Assembly (NCBI GenBank): GCA_016208345.1
Contig: JACQYG010000091.1
Location: forward strand, 1 to 7,003
Direction of reading: 5' to 3'
Length of the DNA stretch: 7,003 nucleotides
Source of the DNA: Chloroflexota bacterium
Lineage (GTDB): Bacteria; Chloroflexota; DTOL01; JACQYG01
Part shown: one piece after another, positions 1-5,749 of the stretch
Layout of the letters: each line of letters opens with the position of its first letter
Numbering within the stretch: position 1 is the stretch's first letter
Made by a program: the position numbers and the translations under genes
The notes under the pieces: model-generated
What the model saw: only the letters and a program-made list of their open reading frames with translations
Told to the model about the DNA's origin: nothing
The model's database searches: none

Positions 1-611
1 AGACGGAGAACCTGATCCCCAAAGGATACCTCCTGAGGGTCGTTGGTGGCCAGGACCAGCATGCCGCCGGCCGCTTTTTGTCTGGCGATGACCTGGGCCA
101 TCATAGCTCTGCCGGCGTCGTCCAGATTGGTGCCAGGCTCATCCAGGGCCAGGAGCGAAGGCCGATGCAGCAGGGCAAAGGCGTACTTCAGTCTCTGCCT
201 CATCCCGGAAGAGTAGGCCGCCACCATGTCGTCGCCCCTTCCCTCCAGGCCTACCTGCCGCAACAGTCCCTGGATGTCCTCCTCAGCGACCCGCAGGCCA
301 CGCACCCTGGCGAAAAAACGCAGGTTCTCCAGTCCACTGAGCTCGCCGTAGAGCGCCAGGTCCGGCGCCACCAGCCCCAGGTGGTCCCGAGCCTCTATCG
401 GCGACAGAGCCCTATCGCCCACCGTGACCACCACCTGGCCGCCGGTAGGCCGCACCAGACCGCAGACGAGGCGCAAGAGCGTAGACTTGCCCGAGCCATT
501 GGGGCCCGTCACGACCAAGCACTCGCCTCCCTGGACCCTGGCGTTGAGGCCCTGGAACACCCGGCGCCGATTGTAGCGCTTGGTCAGGTCCCGCAGTTCT
601 AAGGAGAGCAT
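1..611 (-). CDS. ccmA: ABC transporter ATP-binding protein, CcmA-like (3' end beyond window)
   Basis: This is the nucleotide-binding subunit of an ABC exporter, acting at the inner face of the membrane. Read on the minus strand from ATG 609-611, 203 codons are open to the window edge. Visible motifs are Walker A GPNGSGKST (residues 36-44), a Q-loop-like region LVAPDLALYGELSG (80-93), the ABC signature YSSGMRQRLKYA (133-144), Walker B LLALDEP (153-159) and the D-loop NLDDAG (162-167). The H-loop position reads LATND, so Asn190 sits where His is usual. The short N-terminus and the SSGM-Q-R-LKYA-ALLH pattern resemble CcmA, the ATPase of the CcmAB haem/cytochrome c maturation exporter, but a generic ABC ATPase remains possible. 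No strong Shine-Dalgarno precedes the ATG. An in-frame stop lies 18 nt upstream, inside the IS end, so this start is forced unless a later one is used. The native 5' region has been replaced by the IS. Confidence 0.82.
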   Translation of the reverse strand, partial: MLSLELRDLTKRYNRRRVFQGLNARVQGGECLVVTGPNGSGKSTLLRLVCGLVRPTGGQVVVTVGDRALSPIEARDHLGLVAPDLALYGELSGLENLRFFARVRGLRVAEEDIQGLLRQVGLEGRGDDMVAAYSSGMRQRLKYAFALLHRPSLLALDEPGTNLDDAGRAMMAQVIARQKAAGGMLVLATNDPQEVSFGDQVLR

Positions 612-621
612 TTCTTTACTA

Positions 622-640
622 GTTAGGAGTTACGCAGTTG
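622..640 (+). repeat. Left terminal inverted repeat of the IS
   Basis: GTTAGGAGTTACGCAGTTG is the exact reverse complement of positions 1686-1704. The next base outward (621 against 1705) no longer pairs, which sets the element boundary. The repeat contains the TAA stop of the transposase at 630-632 (minus strand). Confidence 0.93.
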
Positions 641-1625
641 GAGCCAAGGAGTAGAGCGGATGAGCCAAATAAGCGCGAATGGCCTCGCGAATAATCGCGG
701 CCTTGGCTTCGTACCAACTGATGCCCGTCCGCAGACAATGTGCCACCAAACGCAAGAAGGCGCGCAGGGCGTACAGAATATGGTTTTTCTGCCCGTCCGC
801 TTTCCGCACCTGGGCGCGTTCTATGGCACAGCATTGTTTGATGCCCCGGTGATAGGTCTCGATGCCCCAGCCCTGCTGTTCCAACTCCTGGCGGGTCGCT
901 TCGGTCATCTCCAGGTCGTCGGTCGCCCAGTATTCCACGTTACCGTCTGGGGTAACCGTCCGGAACACCCGCACCCAACCATACCCTTTCAGATGCACCA
1001 CCCGCCCTTCGGGAGGAATCTCAACCGGTTCAATGGGCACATTCCCTTTCCCATCGGGGTTGACCAACCGGTTATGTTTAAACCGGGTCAACCAGTGCCA
1101 CTGGCAGTCCTGCACGGCCTTCAGGTTCTCCAGACTAGCGTACCAGCTGTCAAACAACACATAGCGAGGGTGAAAACCCCGTGCTTTCGCCGTCGCCAGC
1201 ATAGCCCGAAAGTGGTCATTTTTGGTCAACCCATCCTGCGGCCGGTCGTACACCCGGCAATCGGTGGGGACGAGCGCCTGACCATCGGTCCACAGCAAGG
1301 TGATCAGGTTGATGCCCCGCACCACCCGGTGGTGCTTCCCGCTCCAGTGGCGGGTAACCAGGGCCATCTTGCGCGCATAAGGCTTGTCCAGGGTGGTATC
1401 ATCCAGCACCAACAGCCCCCGGTGGCGGTCCACCAACCCTTGGGCTTCCTGCCACAACGCTTCCGTGTCGGGAGGCTGTCTTGTGAGCAGGCGGGTAAAG
1501 GCATCGTGGGCGGGAGACCGCTCCCGTTGGGGTTGACAGCGGGCGGCTTCGGTACACGTGAATACCTTCTGAGCGGCAATGAGAAAGTGGATGTAATCCA
1601 GGTCATCACAGACGGGAGGATTCAT
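630..1625 (-). CDS. IS701-like DDE transposase
   Basis: This DDE transposase catalyses cut-and-paste movement of the surrounding IS. The 331-aa frame is intact. Acidic residues fit an RNase H-type fold: LVLDDTTLDKPYA (first Asp, 75 or 76), YVLFDSWYAS (second Asp, 159) and GIETYHRGIKQC (Glu 256, with the Y-x2-R-x3-K pattern of IS4-type enzymes). An insertion-type beta-strand region lies between the second Asp and the Glu. Start ATG 1623-1625 is preceded by GAGG at 1635-1638, with 9 nt between. A promoter lies just upstream inside the element. The frame ends in the left inverted repeat, 18 nt before and in the same frame as the downstream ABC ATPase gene. Full length and intact catalytic residues suggest the element may still be active. 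Confidence 0.9.
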   Translation of the reverse strand: MNPPVCDDLDYIHFLIAAQKVFTCTEAARCQPQRERSPAHDAFTRLLTRQPPDTEALWQEAQGLVDRHRGLLVLDDTTLDKPYARKMALVTRHWSGKHHRVVRGINLITLLWTDGQALVPTDCRVYDRPQDGLTKNDHFRAMLATAKARGFHPRYVLFDSWYASLENLKAVQDCQWHWLTRFKHNRLVNPDGKGNVPIEPVEIPPEGRVVHLKGYGWVRVFRTVTPDGNVEYWATDDLEMTEATRQELEQQGWGIETYHRGIKQCCAIERAQVRKADGQKNHILYALRAFLRLVAHCLRTGISWYEAKAAIIREAIRAYLAHPLYSLAPTA

Positions 1626-1659
1626 AGCGCTCTACCTCACCAGAGGATCTTTTCCCTTC

Positions 1660-1688
1660 ATTGTACTTGCCTCTCGTCGTCTTTTCAA
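1660..1688 (-). promoter_or_regulatory. Transposase promoter
   Basis: Reading the minus strand, TTGAAA (1683-1688) and TACAAT (1660-1665) are separated by 17 nt, close to the housekeeping sigma consensus. The -35 box overlaps the inner end of the right terminal inverted repeat, so transposase bound at the end could compete with RNA polymerase. Transcription would run through the transposase and out of the left end into the ABC ATPase gene. Confidence 0.6.
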
Positions 1689-1704
1689 CTGCGTAACTCC
1701 TAAC
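1686..1704 (-). repeat. Right terminal inverted repeat of the IS
   Basis: CAACTGCGTAACTCCTAAC on the plus strand is a perfect 19/19 match to the reverse complement of the left repeat at 622-640. The reading frame of the neighbouring transposase remnant runs into this repeat, so that gene is interrupted exactly at the IS boundary. Confidence 0.93.
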
Positions 1705-1997
1705 GTAAACAACTTCGGGCCCAGCCTCGTCTTGTTCTTCACCTCGATGACCTTGTTCTCTATCTCCCCCGGCGTCTTCCTTGGTTGATGCTTCGGTGCT
1801 TTTGATCGATCCCATAGGTTCCCCTCCTGCTGTTTCCTCAGGATGTCGTAGACGACTGGGCGGTTAATGCCAAAGGTGCGGGCGGCTTCGGCGATGTTGC
1901 CGCCGTTGCTCTTCAGGCACTCGATGGCCGCGTGTCTGGCTGCTTCAGGGTTAATTCTCCTGAGCTGTTTGTAGTCGATACGGGGTCCAGGTTTCAT
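1705..1997 (-). pseudogene. Truncated IS481-type transposase, N-terminal HTH part
   Basis: From ATG 1995-1997 (minus strand, preceded by GGAGGAG) about 97 codons read as the N-terminal part of an IS481-type integrase-like transposase. Basic start MKPGPRIDY is followed by a helix-turn-helix GGNIAEAARTFGINRPVVYD (32-51). Next come LWDRSKAPKHQPRKTP (61-76) and KNKTRLGP (88-94), the region that precedes the DDE core in this family. The frame then enters the IS and stops after about 22 foreign residues. The catalytic core is not found on the far side of the IS, where the ABC ATPase begins at once, so this is a deletion remnant and not a simple insertion mutant. The alternative of a stand-alone HTH protein is less likely because the protein stops mid-motif at the boundary. 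Confidence 0.75.
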
Positions 1998-2114
1998 ACT
2001 GCTTCGCTCCTCCTCAGTGATATGCCTACGACCCGACCATTCTAACACACGCTGCACGTATTCAGCGTAGTTGGAGGAGTGTATAGTATGTCCTGGACAC
2101 CGCACAAGAGCCCC
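1998..2114. other. Probable end region of the truncated IS481-type element
   Basis: No gene is visible. The stretch holds the ribosome binding site of the truncated transposase, a 6-bp stem with an 8-nt loop (ACGCTG/CAGCGT, 2049-2068) and an 11-bp perfect palindrome TGTCCTGGACA (2089-2099). Read on the minus strand, it begins TGTCAAGGGG, and TGT starts are common at IS481-family ends. The outer boundary of the old element therefore probably lies near 2099-2120, but without the partner end this cannot be fixed. Confidence 0.4.
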
Positions 2115-2143
2115 TTGACAAAGTATCCGTAGTACTGTAGAAT
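2115..2143 (+). promoter_or_regulatory. Promoter of the ArsR-family gene
   Basis: TTGACA (2115-2120) is a perfect -35 box and TAGAAT (2138-2143) a near-consensus -10 box, with the optimal 17-nt spacing. Initiation near 2150 would give a leader of about 30 nt before the arsR start. The sequence between -10 and the start is AT-rich and contains a dyad, as expected for an autoregulated arsR promoter. The -35 box may come from the end of the neighbouring transposon remnant. Confidence 0.72.
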
Positions 2144-2144
2144 C

Positions 2145-2180
2145 AAGATAACATGATATATCAATATAAGAGTACAATAT
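2145..2180 (+). promoter_or_regulatory. Candidate ArsR operator
   Basis: An AT-rich segment directly after the -10 box contains the perfect 10-bp palindrome TGATATATCA (2154-2163) and a 13-nt-spaced repeat of CAATAT (2162-2167, 2175-2180). ArsR/SmtB repressors typically bind such AT-rich dyads overlapping their own promoter. Binding here would block initiation and early elongation. The site is inferred from position and symmetry only. Confidence 0.45.
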
Positions 2181-2613
2181 GCTGCGAGAAATGAGCACCC
2201 TGGCCCAGGCCCTCTCCGAGGACACCCGCTTACGTATTCTCAAACTGCTGGCTCAGCGTGATATGTGCGTCTGCGAACTGGAAGAGGTGCTGGGCATGCA
2301 ACAATCCCGCATCTCCATGAACCTGGCGGTGTTGCGCAACGTCGGCCTGGTCACCGACCGCCGAGAGGGCCGCTGGGTCTTTTACCACCTGAACCGGGAC
2401 GTTCTGGTAGGTGGCCTGGCCCGCCTGCAAGAGTTTCTGACTGAAGCCGGCCTGGCCCAAATCTCGGAGATGGCCGCTGAGGAGCGACGATACCAGCAAT
2501 TGCTCCTCTCTCCCCGGGTGACCTGTCCGGTGTGGGAAGGAACGACAGAGCAACAAGGCCCGCCTACTTCCACCGTGCAGCAAGGGGCGCAGGAGATCGT
2601 CAAGTGCCCGTAA
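2179..2613 (+). CDS. arsR: ArsR-family metalloregulatory repressor
   Basis: A winged-helix dimeric repressor that releases DNA on binding As(III), Sb(III) or a similar thiophilic ion. The 144-aa protein shows LSEDTRLRILKLLAQRDMCVCELEEVLG (12-39), where C30-x-C32 matches the metal-binding ELCVC motif of ArsR. The recognition helix QQSRISMNLAVLRNVGLV is at 41-58, and the wing RREGRWVFYHL at 61-71. The third Cys of the R773-type site (CVCDLC) is replaced by Glu35. Other cysteines are C116 (VTCPVW) and C143 near the end, in a tail of about 35 residues beyond the usual domain. ATG 2179 has only a weak ribosome site; ATG 2191 (Met5) is an alternative start that leaves the domain intact. It is followed by the arsD-arsA operon on the same strand, which it probably controls along with itself. 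Confidence 0.9.
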   Translation: MLREMSTLAQALSEDTRLRILKLLAQRDMCVCELEEVLGMQQSRISMNLAVLRNVGLVTDRREGRWVFYHLNRDVLVGGLARLQEFLTEAGLAQISEMAAEERRYQQLLLSPRVTCPVWEGTTEQQGPPTSTVQQGAQEIVKCP

Positions 2614-2648
2614 GGCCGTAAGTATCCTCTTCGTTTGGGGGTTGATTG

Positions 2649-2736
2649 AAGGAGGTGATCTTTGGCACCCAAGACGGCAAACCCTAACACCACCACTAGC
2701 CACCAGCCACTACCCACTAACACACAATGTCTGTAG
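2649..2736 (+). other. Possible 24-codon ORF with a perfect 12-nt Shine-Dalgarno
   Basis: AAGGAGGTGATC (2649-2660) is fully complementary to the usual 16S rRNA 3' end. A TTG codon at 2662-2664 starts a short frame (begins LAPKTANPNTTT) that stops at TAG 2734-2736. The peptide is Thr/Pro/Asn-rich and unrecognised. It could be a leader peptide, the relic of a lost gene start, or chance. No homology is claimed. Confidence 0.25.
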
Positions 2737-2756
2737 TGAGCCACGCAAGTTTGTAA

Positions 2757-2835
2757 TCAGGCACGAAACCGCAGTGGAGTTCCTTGCCAACGCTAATCCG
2801 CCCTAGCTACGTGACCTACTACGAACCGTGCCTGA
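2757..2835 (+). repeat. Inverted repeat in the leader of the AOR remnant
   Basis: TCAGGCACG (2757-2765) and CGTGCCTGA (2827-2835) are perfect 9-bp inverted copies separated by 61 nt. In RNA they could close a long stem-loop ending about 15 nt before the AAGGAGG ribosome site. No T-run follows, so it does not look like an intrinsic terminator. I could not match it to a known riboswitch. Confidence 0.35.
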
Positions 2836-2864
2836 CTGCGAACTAAATAAAAGGAGGCTCTCAG

Positions 2865-3041
2865 ATGAGCAAGATCCTACGGGTCAACATGACCGACCTT
2901 TCGGTAAAGACCGAGGAACTGCCGGAAAAGTACAAGACCTTCGGCGGGCGGGCCCTGACCTCCAACATCGTGGCCGATGAAGTCCCCGCTGACGGATATC
3001 CTGCTATATTTGAGCATTGTCCCAATACCCAAAGAGGTTGA
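2865..3041 (+). pseudogene. 5' remnant of an aldehyde:ferredoxin oxidoreductase gene
   Basis: An ATG at 2865 with strong ribosome site AAGGAGG (2851-2857) opens 58 codons. The first 41 to 45 read like the N-terminus of tungsten-pterin aldehyde:ferredoxin oxidoreductases: SKILRVNMTDLSVKTEELP (2-20), then EKYKTFGGRALTSNIVADEV (21-40). Homology fades after about residue 43 (near 2993). The remaining residues to TGA 3039-3041 read into the arsD upstream region. Full-length enzymes have around 600 residues, so more than 90% is missing. The stop overlaps the GAGG ribosome site of arsD and lies 7 nt before its ATG, so translation of the fragment could be coupled to arsD. It has no catalytic capacity. 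A small genuine leader protein is a less likely alternative. Confidence 0.72.
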
Positions 3042-3048
3042 GGTTCCA

Positions 3049-3408
3049 ATGAATGATCCCGTCTCAGAGGTCGAACTAACACAGACTGCGCACCCGAACA
3101 GGGCGCATGTCGAGATCTTTGACCCGGCGATGTGCTGCCCTACCGGGCTGTGTGGGCCAACAATTGACCCGGCCCTGTTGGACGTGAACGAGATGTTGCT
3201 GAATCTCCAGGCGCAGGGTGTGCGGGTGATTCGCTATCAGATGAGCGCCCAGCCCCAGGCCTTCATGGCTAACCCCCAGGTCTTCCAGTTGATCCGGGAG
3301 CGGCAACTGGCCGCCCTGCCCGTCACGGCCGTGAATGGGCAGGTCATAAAGGTCGGCGCTTATCCCACGCTGGACGAGGTCCAGGCTGCGCTGAACGGAG
3401 GTAACTGA
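3049..3408 (+). CDS. arsD: ArsD metallochaperone for ArsA
   Basis: ArsD is a cytosolic thioredoxin-fold metallochaperone that binds As(III)/Sb(III) and transfers it to ArsA, raising its affinity and activity. The 119-aa protein contains VEIFDPAMCCPTGLCGPTID (21-40). C29, C30 and C35 correspond to the essential C12, C13 and C18 of plasmid R773 ArsD. The body (NLQAQGVRVIRYQ, AFMANPQVFQLI, LPVTAVNGQVI, YPTLDEV) follows the family pattern. About 17 extra residues precede the usual N-terminus, and the C-terminal Cys pairs of R773 ArsD are absent; these are not required for chaperone activity. Start ATG 3049 has GAGG 5 nt upstream. The in-frame ATG at 2977 would begin inside the AOR remnant and is rejected. 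The stop overlaps the arsA start as TGATG. Confidence 0.92.
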   Translation: MNDPVSEVELTQTAHPNRAHVEIFDPAMCCPTGLCGPTIDPALLDVNEMLLNLQAQGVRVIRYQMSAQPQAFMANPQVFQLIRERQLAALPVTAVNGQVIKVGAYPTLDEVQAALNGGN

Positions 3409-5333
3409 TGTCCACGTCATTCATCTTTTTCTCCGGCAAGGGTGGCGTGGGCAAGACCAGCATGGCCTGCGCCACCGCCGTGCACTACGCCGACGAGGGC
3501 AAGCGCACCCTCATCGTGACTACCGACCCGGCCTCTAATCTGGCCGATGCGTTTGAACAGCCCATCGGCCATCAGATCACGCCAATTGACGGCGTTGCCA
3601 ATCTGTGGGCGATGGAGATCGACCCTGATCGGGCAACGGCCGAATACCAGGAGCGGGCCCTGGCCCCCCTGCGGGCCCTCTTTCCGCCAGAGGTGCTGCG
3701 GGTGATGGAGGAGCAGTTGAGTTCCCCCTGCACAGCCGAAGTGGCCGCCTTTGATCGTTTTACCGATTTCCTCACCGCGCCCGACTTTGACGTGGTCATC
3801 TTTGACACGGCTCCCACCGGCCACACCCTGCGCCTGCTGGAACTGCCGGCAGAGTGGAGTCACACCATCGAAGCCGCAAGCGCCGGGAGTGGGCAAACCT
3901 GCATCGGCCCTGCGGCGGCGATTCAGGAGGCCAAGGCGAAATATGACCGCGCCCTGGCAGCGATGCGCGACCCTGCCGCCACTACTTTCGTCTTTGTCTT
4001 GCAACCGGAGGCCACGCCCATCAGGGAGACCCATCGGGCCATTGGGGAACTGGCCCGACTGGGCATTGGCACGCACCAACTCATGGTCAATGGCGTGCTA
4101 CCGCCGGAGGAGGCCCGCACCGACTTTCTGCGCCAACGGGTGGCCATGCAGGCCGGCTACCTGGCGCAAATCGCCCGGGAACTCCCCCTGCCCGCCCGCC
4201 AGATGCCGCTCCTGGACGGCGAGATCAAGGGGGTGCACCGCCTGCAGCAGGTGGCCGCGATGTTGTACGGGGGAGAGGGACGGCCCATCGCTACCAGTCA
4301 TCGCACCGACGAGACCTGCGCCCCGGCGGCCTTCTGGCAAAGATTGAAGCTGGGCGAAGCGGTGGTGCCCCGCCTGGTGCCGGCCAACGGCCACGGCCGG
4401 GTGGTCTTCTTCGCTGGCAAGGGCGGCGTGGGCAAGACGGCTGTATCTTGCCTGACTGCCGTCTGGCTGGCCCGCCAGGGGTATCGCACCCTGCTGCTGA
4501 CTACCGATCCGGCCGCTCACCTGGGCGATGTGCTGGAACAGCCGGTAGGCGATGAGGCGGCACCGGTGCAAGGCGTGGCCAACCTCTGGGCGGCCCGTAT
4601 AGACGCTAAGGCAGCCGCCACAGACTACAAGGCCCGTATCCTGGCCGATGCCCGGGCCCAAGGCCGCTCCGAGCAAAGCCTGCGGGCCATGGCAGAGGAA
4701 CTCGATTCGCCCTGCACCGAGGAGATGGCCGCCTTTGACCGGTTCATAGACTTCGCCAGCCAGGAGTTGGGAACCACCTCAGGGCGGTATGACTTGATCG
4801 TCTTTGATACGGCCCCCACCGGCCATACCCTGCGGCTATTGGAACTGCCTATTGACTGGAGCCAGCAACTATCGGTCAAGGTCTACGCCTCGGTAGATTC
4901 AGCGGCGGCGGATGATGTGGCCAAGGCCCGCTTTGGCCAGGTGATCGAGACGATGCGCAACCCGTCGCTTTCCACCTTTGCCTTTGTGATGTATCCGGAG
5001 TCCACGCCCATCGTAGAGGCAGAGCGGGCCATGCAGGAACTGCGCACCGTGGGCATTCCCACGAGCCTGGTGGTGGCCAATCTGGTGCTGCCGCCGGAGG
5101 AGTGCACCGGTGATTTCGTCTGTCGCCGCTGGCAGATGCAGGAAAAATACCTGACCGAGATGCAGCGTCGCTTCCAGACCCCCCTGTTGGCCGTGCCACT
5201 ACTCTCTCACGAGGTGCGAGGCCTGGACGTACTGACCGAGTTGGGTGAGCGGATCTACGGAGAGACCTTGCGTACCATACGAGACCAGATCGGAGAACGG
5301 AGGACAGAATATGCAAGCCAGACAAACAACTAA
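3408..5333 (+). CDS. arsA: ArsA arsenite-stimulated ATPase, two fused halves
   Basis: ArsA is the cytosolic ATPase that receives metalloid from ArsD and normally powers the ArsB pump. The 641-aa protein is a tandem duplication. Half 1 has P-loop GKGGVGKT (10-17), TTDPASNLAD (38-47) and DTAPTGHTLRLLELP (133-147). Half 2 has GKGGVGKT (337-344), TTDPAAHLGD (365-374) and DTAPTGHTLRLLELP (467-481). A linker of about 40 residues (291-330) joins them. The three metalloid-site cysteines appear conserved: C108 in SSPCTAEVAAFDRF, C165 in SGQTCIGP and C436 in DSPCTEEMAAFDRF, matching R773 C113, C172 and C422. R773 ArsA is 583 aa, so this is modestly longer. The ATG overlaps the arsD stop by 1 nt with GGAGGT upstream, implying coupled translation. 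Conserved cysteines argue for a metalloid role and not Get3-type membrane-protein targeting. No pump gene is nearby. Confidence 0.95.
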   Translation: MSTSFIFFSGKGGVGKTSMACATAVHYADEGKRTLIVTTDPASNLADAFEQPIGHQITPIDGVANLWAMEIDPDRATAEYQERALAPLRALFPPEVLRVMEEQLSSPCTAEVAAFDRFTDFLTAPDFDVVIFDTAPTGHTLRLLELPAEWSHTIEAASAGSGQTCIGPAAAIQEAKAKYDRALAAMRDPAATTFVFVLQPEATPIRETHRAIGELARLGIGTHQLMVNGVLPPEEARTDFLRQRVAMQAGYLAQIARELPLPARQMPLLDGEIKGVHRLQQVAAMLYGGEGRPIATSHRTDETCAPAAFWQRLKLGEAVVPRLVPANGHGRVVFFAGKGGVGKTAVSCLTAVWLARQGYRTLLLTTDPAAHLGDVLEQPVGDEAAPVQGVANLWAARIDAKAAATDYKARILADARAQGRSEQSLRAMAEELDSPCTEEMAAFDRFIDFASQELGTTSGRYDLIVFDTAPTGHTLRLLELPIDWSQQLSVKVYASVDSAAADDVAKARFGQVIETMRNPSLSTFAFVMYPESTPIVEAERAMQELRTVGIPTSLVVANLVLPPEECTGDFVCRRWQMQEKYLTEMQRRFQTPLLAVPLLSHEVRGLDVLTELGERIYGETLRTIRDQIGERRTEYASQTNN

Positions 5334-5727
5334 CATGGCCTGGTCCGAGGTGGAGGCCGAGGGCAGTCGCAATGAGGCCCTGCAAGCTGCCCGACAGTTC
5401 GCCGCCGTCCTGGCCGAATCGCCTCAATACCGGGCGATGGAAGAGGCGGAAAGGCGATTGCGGCAGGATGCGGCGGCCCAGGCAGCAATCCGGGCCTTCC
5501 AGGAGAAACAGCGCACCCTGGGCTGGCAGGCCCAGGTGGGCCTCTTGGGCGAGGCCGAGCGCGCCGAACTCACCCGGCTGCAAGGGGCCATGCTGGTCCA
5601 GCCGGCCGTACGGGCCTATACCCAGGCCCAAGAGGAAATGGCCCTGGTCTGCCAGACCGTGTCCCAGGAGATCACCCAGGCTATTGGCCTGAACTTCGCC
5701 GCCGCCTGTGGCCCCGGCTGCTGCTAG
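5311..5727 (+). CDS. YlbF-family protein with Cys-rich C-terminal tail
   Basis: A 138-aa, predominantly helical, Ala/Gln/Glu-rich protein with the YlbF/YmcA (Com_YlbF) pattern: SRNEALQAARQFAAVLAESP, YRAMEEAERRLRQDAAAQA, IRAFQEKQRTL, then LVQPAVRAYTQAQEEM and a last helix. In Bacillus the YlbF-YmcA-YaaT complex affects RNA processing and sporulation and carries Fe-S clusters; whether that applies here is unknown. The tail AAACGPGCC gives C133, C137 and C138, with C114 in the preceding helix: a plausible thiol, metalloid or Fe-S site. ATG 5311 has GGAGGA 6 nt upstream, so the start lies within the last 23 nt of arsA and translation is probably coupled. ATG 5335 is a weaker alternative. The in-frame ATG at 5245 would overlap arsA by 89 nt and is not used. 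No YaaT homologue is visible. Confidence 0.75.
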   Translation: MQARQTTNMAWSEVEAEGSRNEALQAARQFAAVLAESPQYRAMEEAERRLRQDAAAQAAIRAFQEKQRTLGWQAQVGLLGEAERAELTRLQGAMLVQPAVRAYTQAQEEMALVCQTVSQEITQAIGLNFAAACGPGCC

Positions 5728-5749
5728 ACATCACCGGACCAGGAGCACC

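Larger units (their letters stand above)
622..1704 (-). mobile_element. Complete IS701/IS4-superfamily insertion sequence
   Basis: About 1083 bp bounded by perfect 19-bp terminal inverted repeats and carrying one intact DDE transposase on the minus strand that fills most of the element. The transposase promoter lies at the right end, and the transposase stop codon lies inside the left inverted repeat. No convincing target-site duplication is visible: flanks are ...tttacta on the left and gtaaac... on the right. Together with the missing remainder of the gene on the right, this suggests a deletion or rearrangement at one end after insertion. Family assignment rests on the transposase sequence pattern and is from memory. 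Confidence 0.88.
2614..2864 (+). other. Leader-like intergenic region between arsR and the AOR remnant
   Basis: I find no convincing gene in these 251 bases. They contain an unusually long anti-anti-Shine-Dalgarno match, a G-poor C/A-rich tract (about 2670-2730), a 9-bp long-range inverted repeat, and the strong ribosome site AAGGAGG (2851-2857) of the following fragment. No clear promoter pair and no hairpin followed by a T-run is visible. Transcription of arsDA may therefore come from the arsR promoter by read-through, or from a promoter I cannot recognise. Confidence 0.5.

Noticed and set aside
78..602. Plus-strand open frame opposite the ABC ATPase
   Set aside because: The minus strand carries Walker A, signature and Walker B motifs in order; the plus frame has none.
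660..1703. Long plus-strand open frame across the IS
   Set aside because: It is antisense to the transposase, carries no recognisable motifs, and arises from the base composition of the opposite strand.
612..1715. Target-site duplication flanking the IS
   Set aside because: Comparing bases up to about 10 nt outside each repeat gave no direct repeat; the CTAG on the left is not matched on the right.
1998..2243. Extension of the HTH transposase remnant to an ATG at 2243
   Set aside because: The extension crosses the arsR promoter and gene on the other strand and resembles no protein. ATG 1997 has a strong GGAGGAG site and starts the family's typical N-terminus.
2750..2864. Molybdenum/tungsten cofactor riboswitch upstream of the AOR remnant
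   Set aside because: The gene context made it worth looking for, but I could not recognise the conserved core; only a single 9-bp stem is visible.
2977..3048. Upstream ATG giving ArsD 24 extra residues
   Set aside because: It starts inside the AOR remnant in another frame and lacks a ribosome site. ATG 3049 has GAGG at proper spacing and gives a near-standard length.
3751..4347. Overlapping plus-strand frame inside arsA
   Set aside because: Its Arg/Pro/Cys/Trp-rich composition is typical of an off-frame reading of GC-rich coding DNA. arsA is uninterrupted through it.
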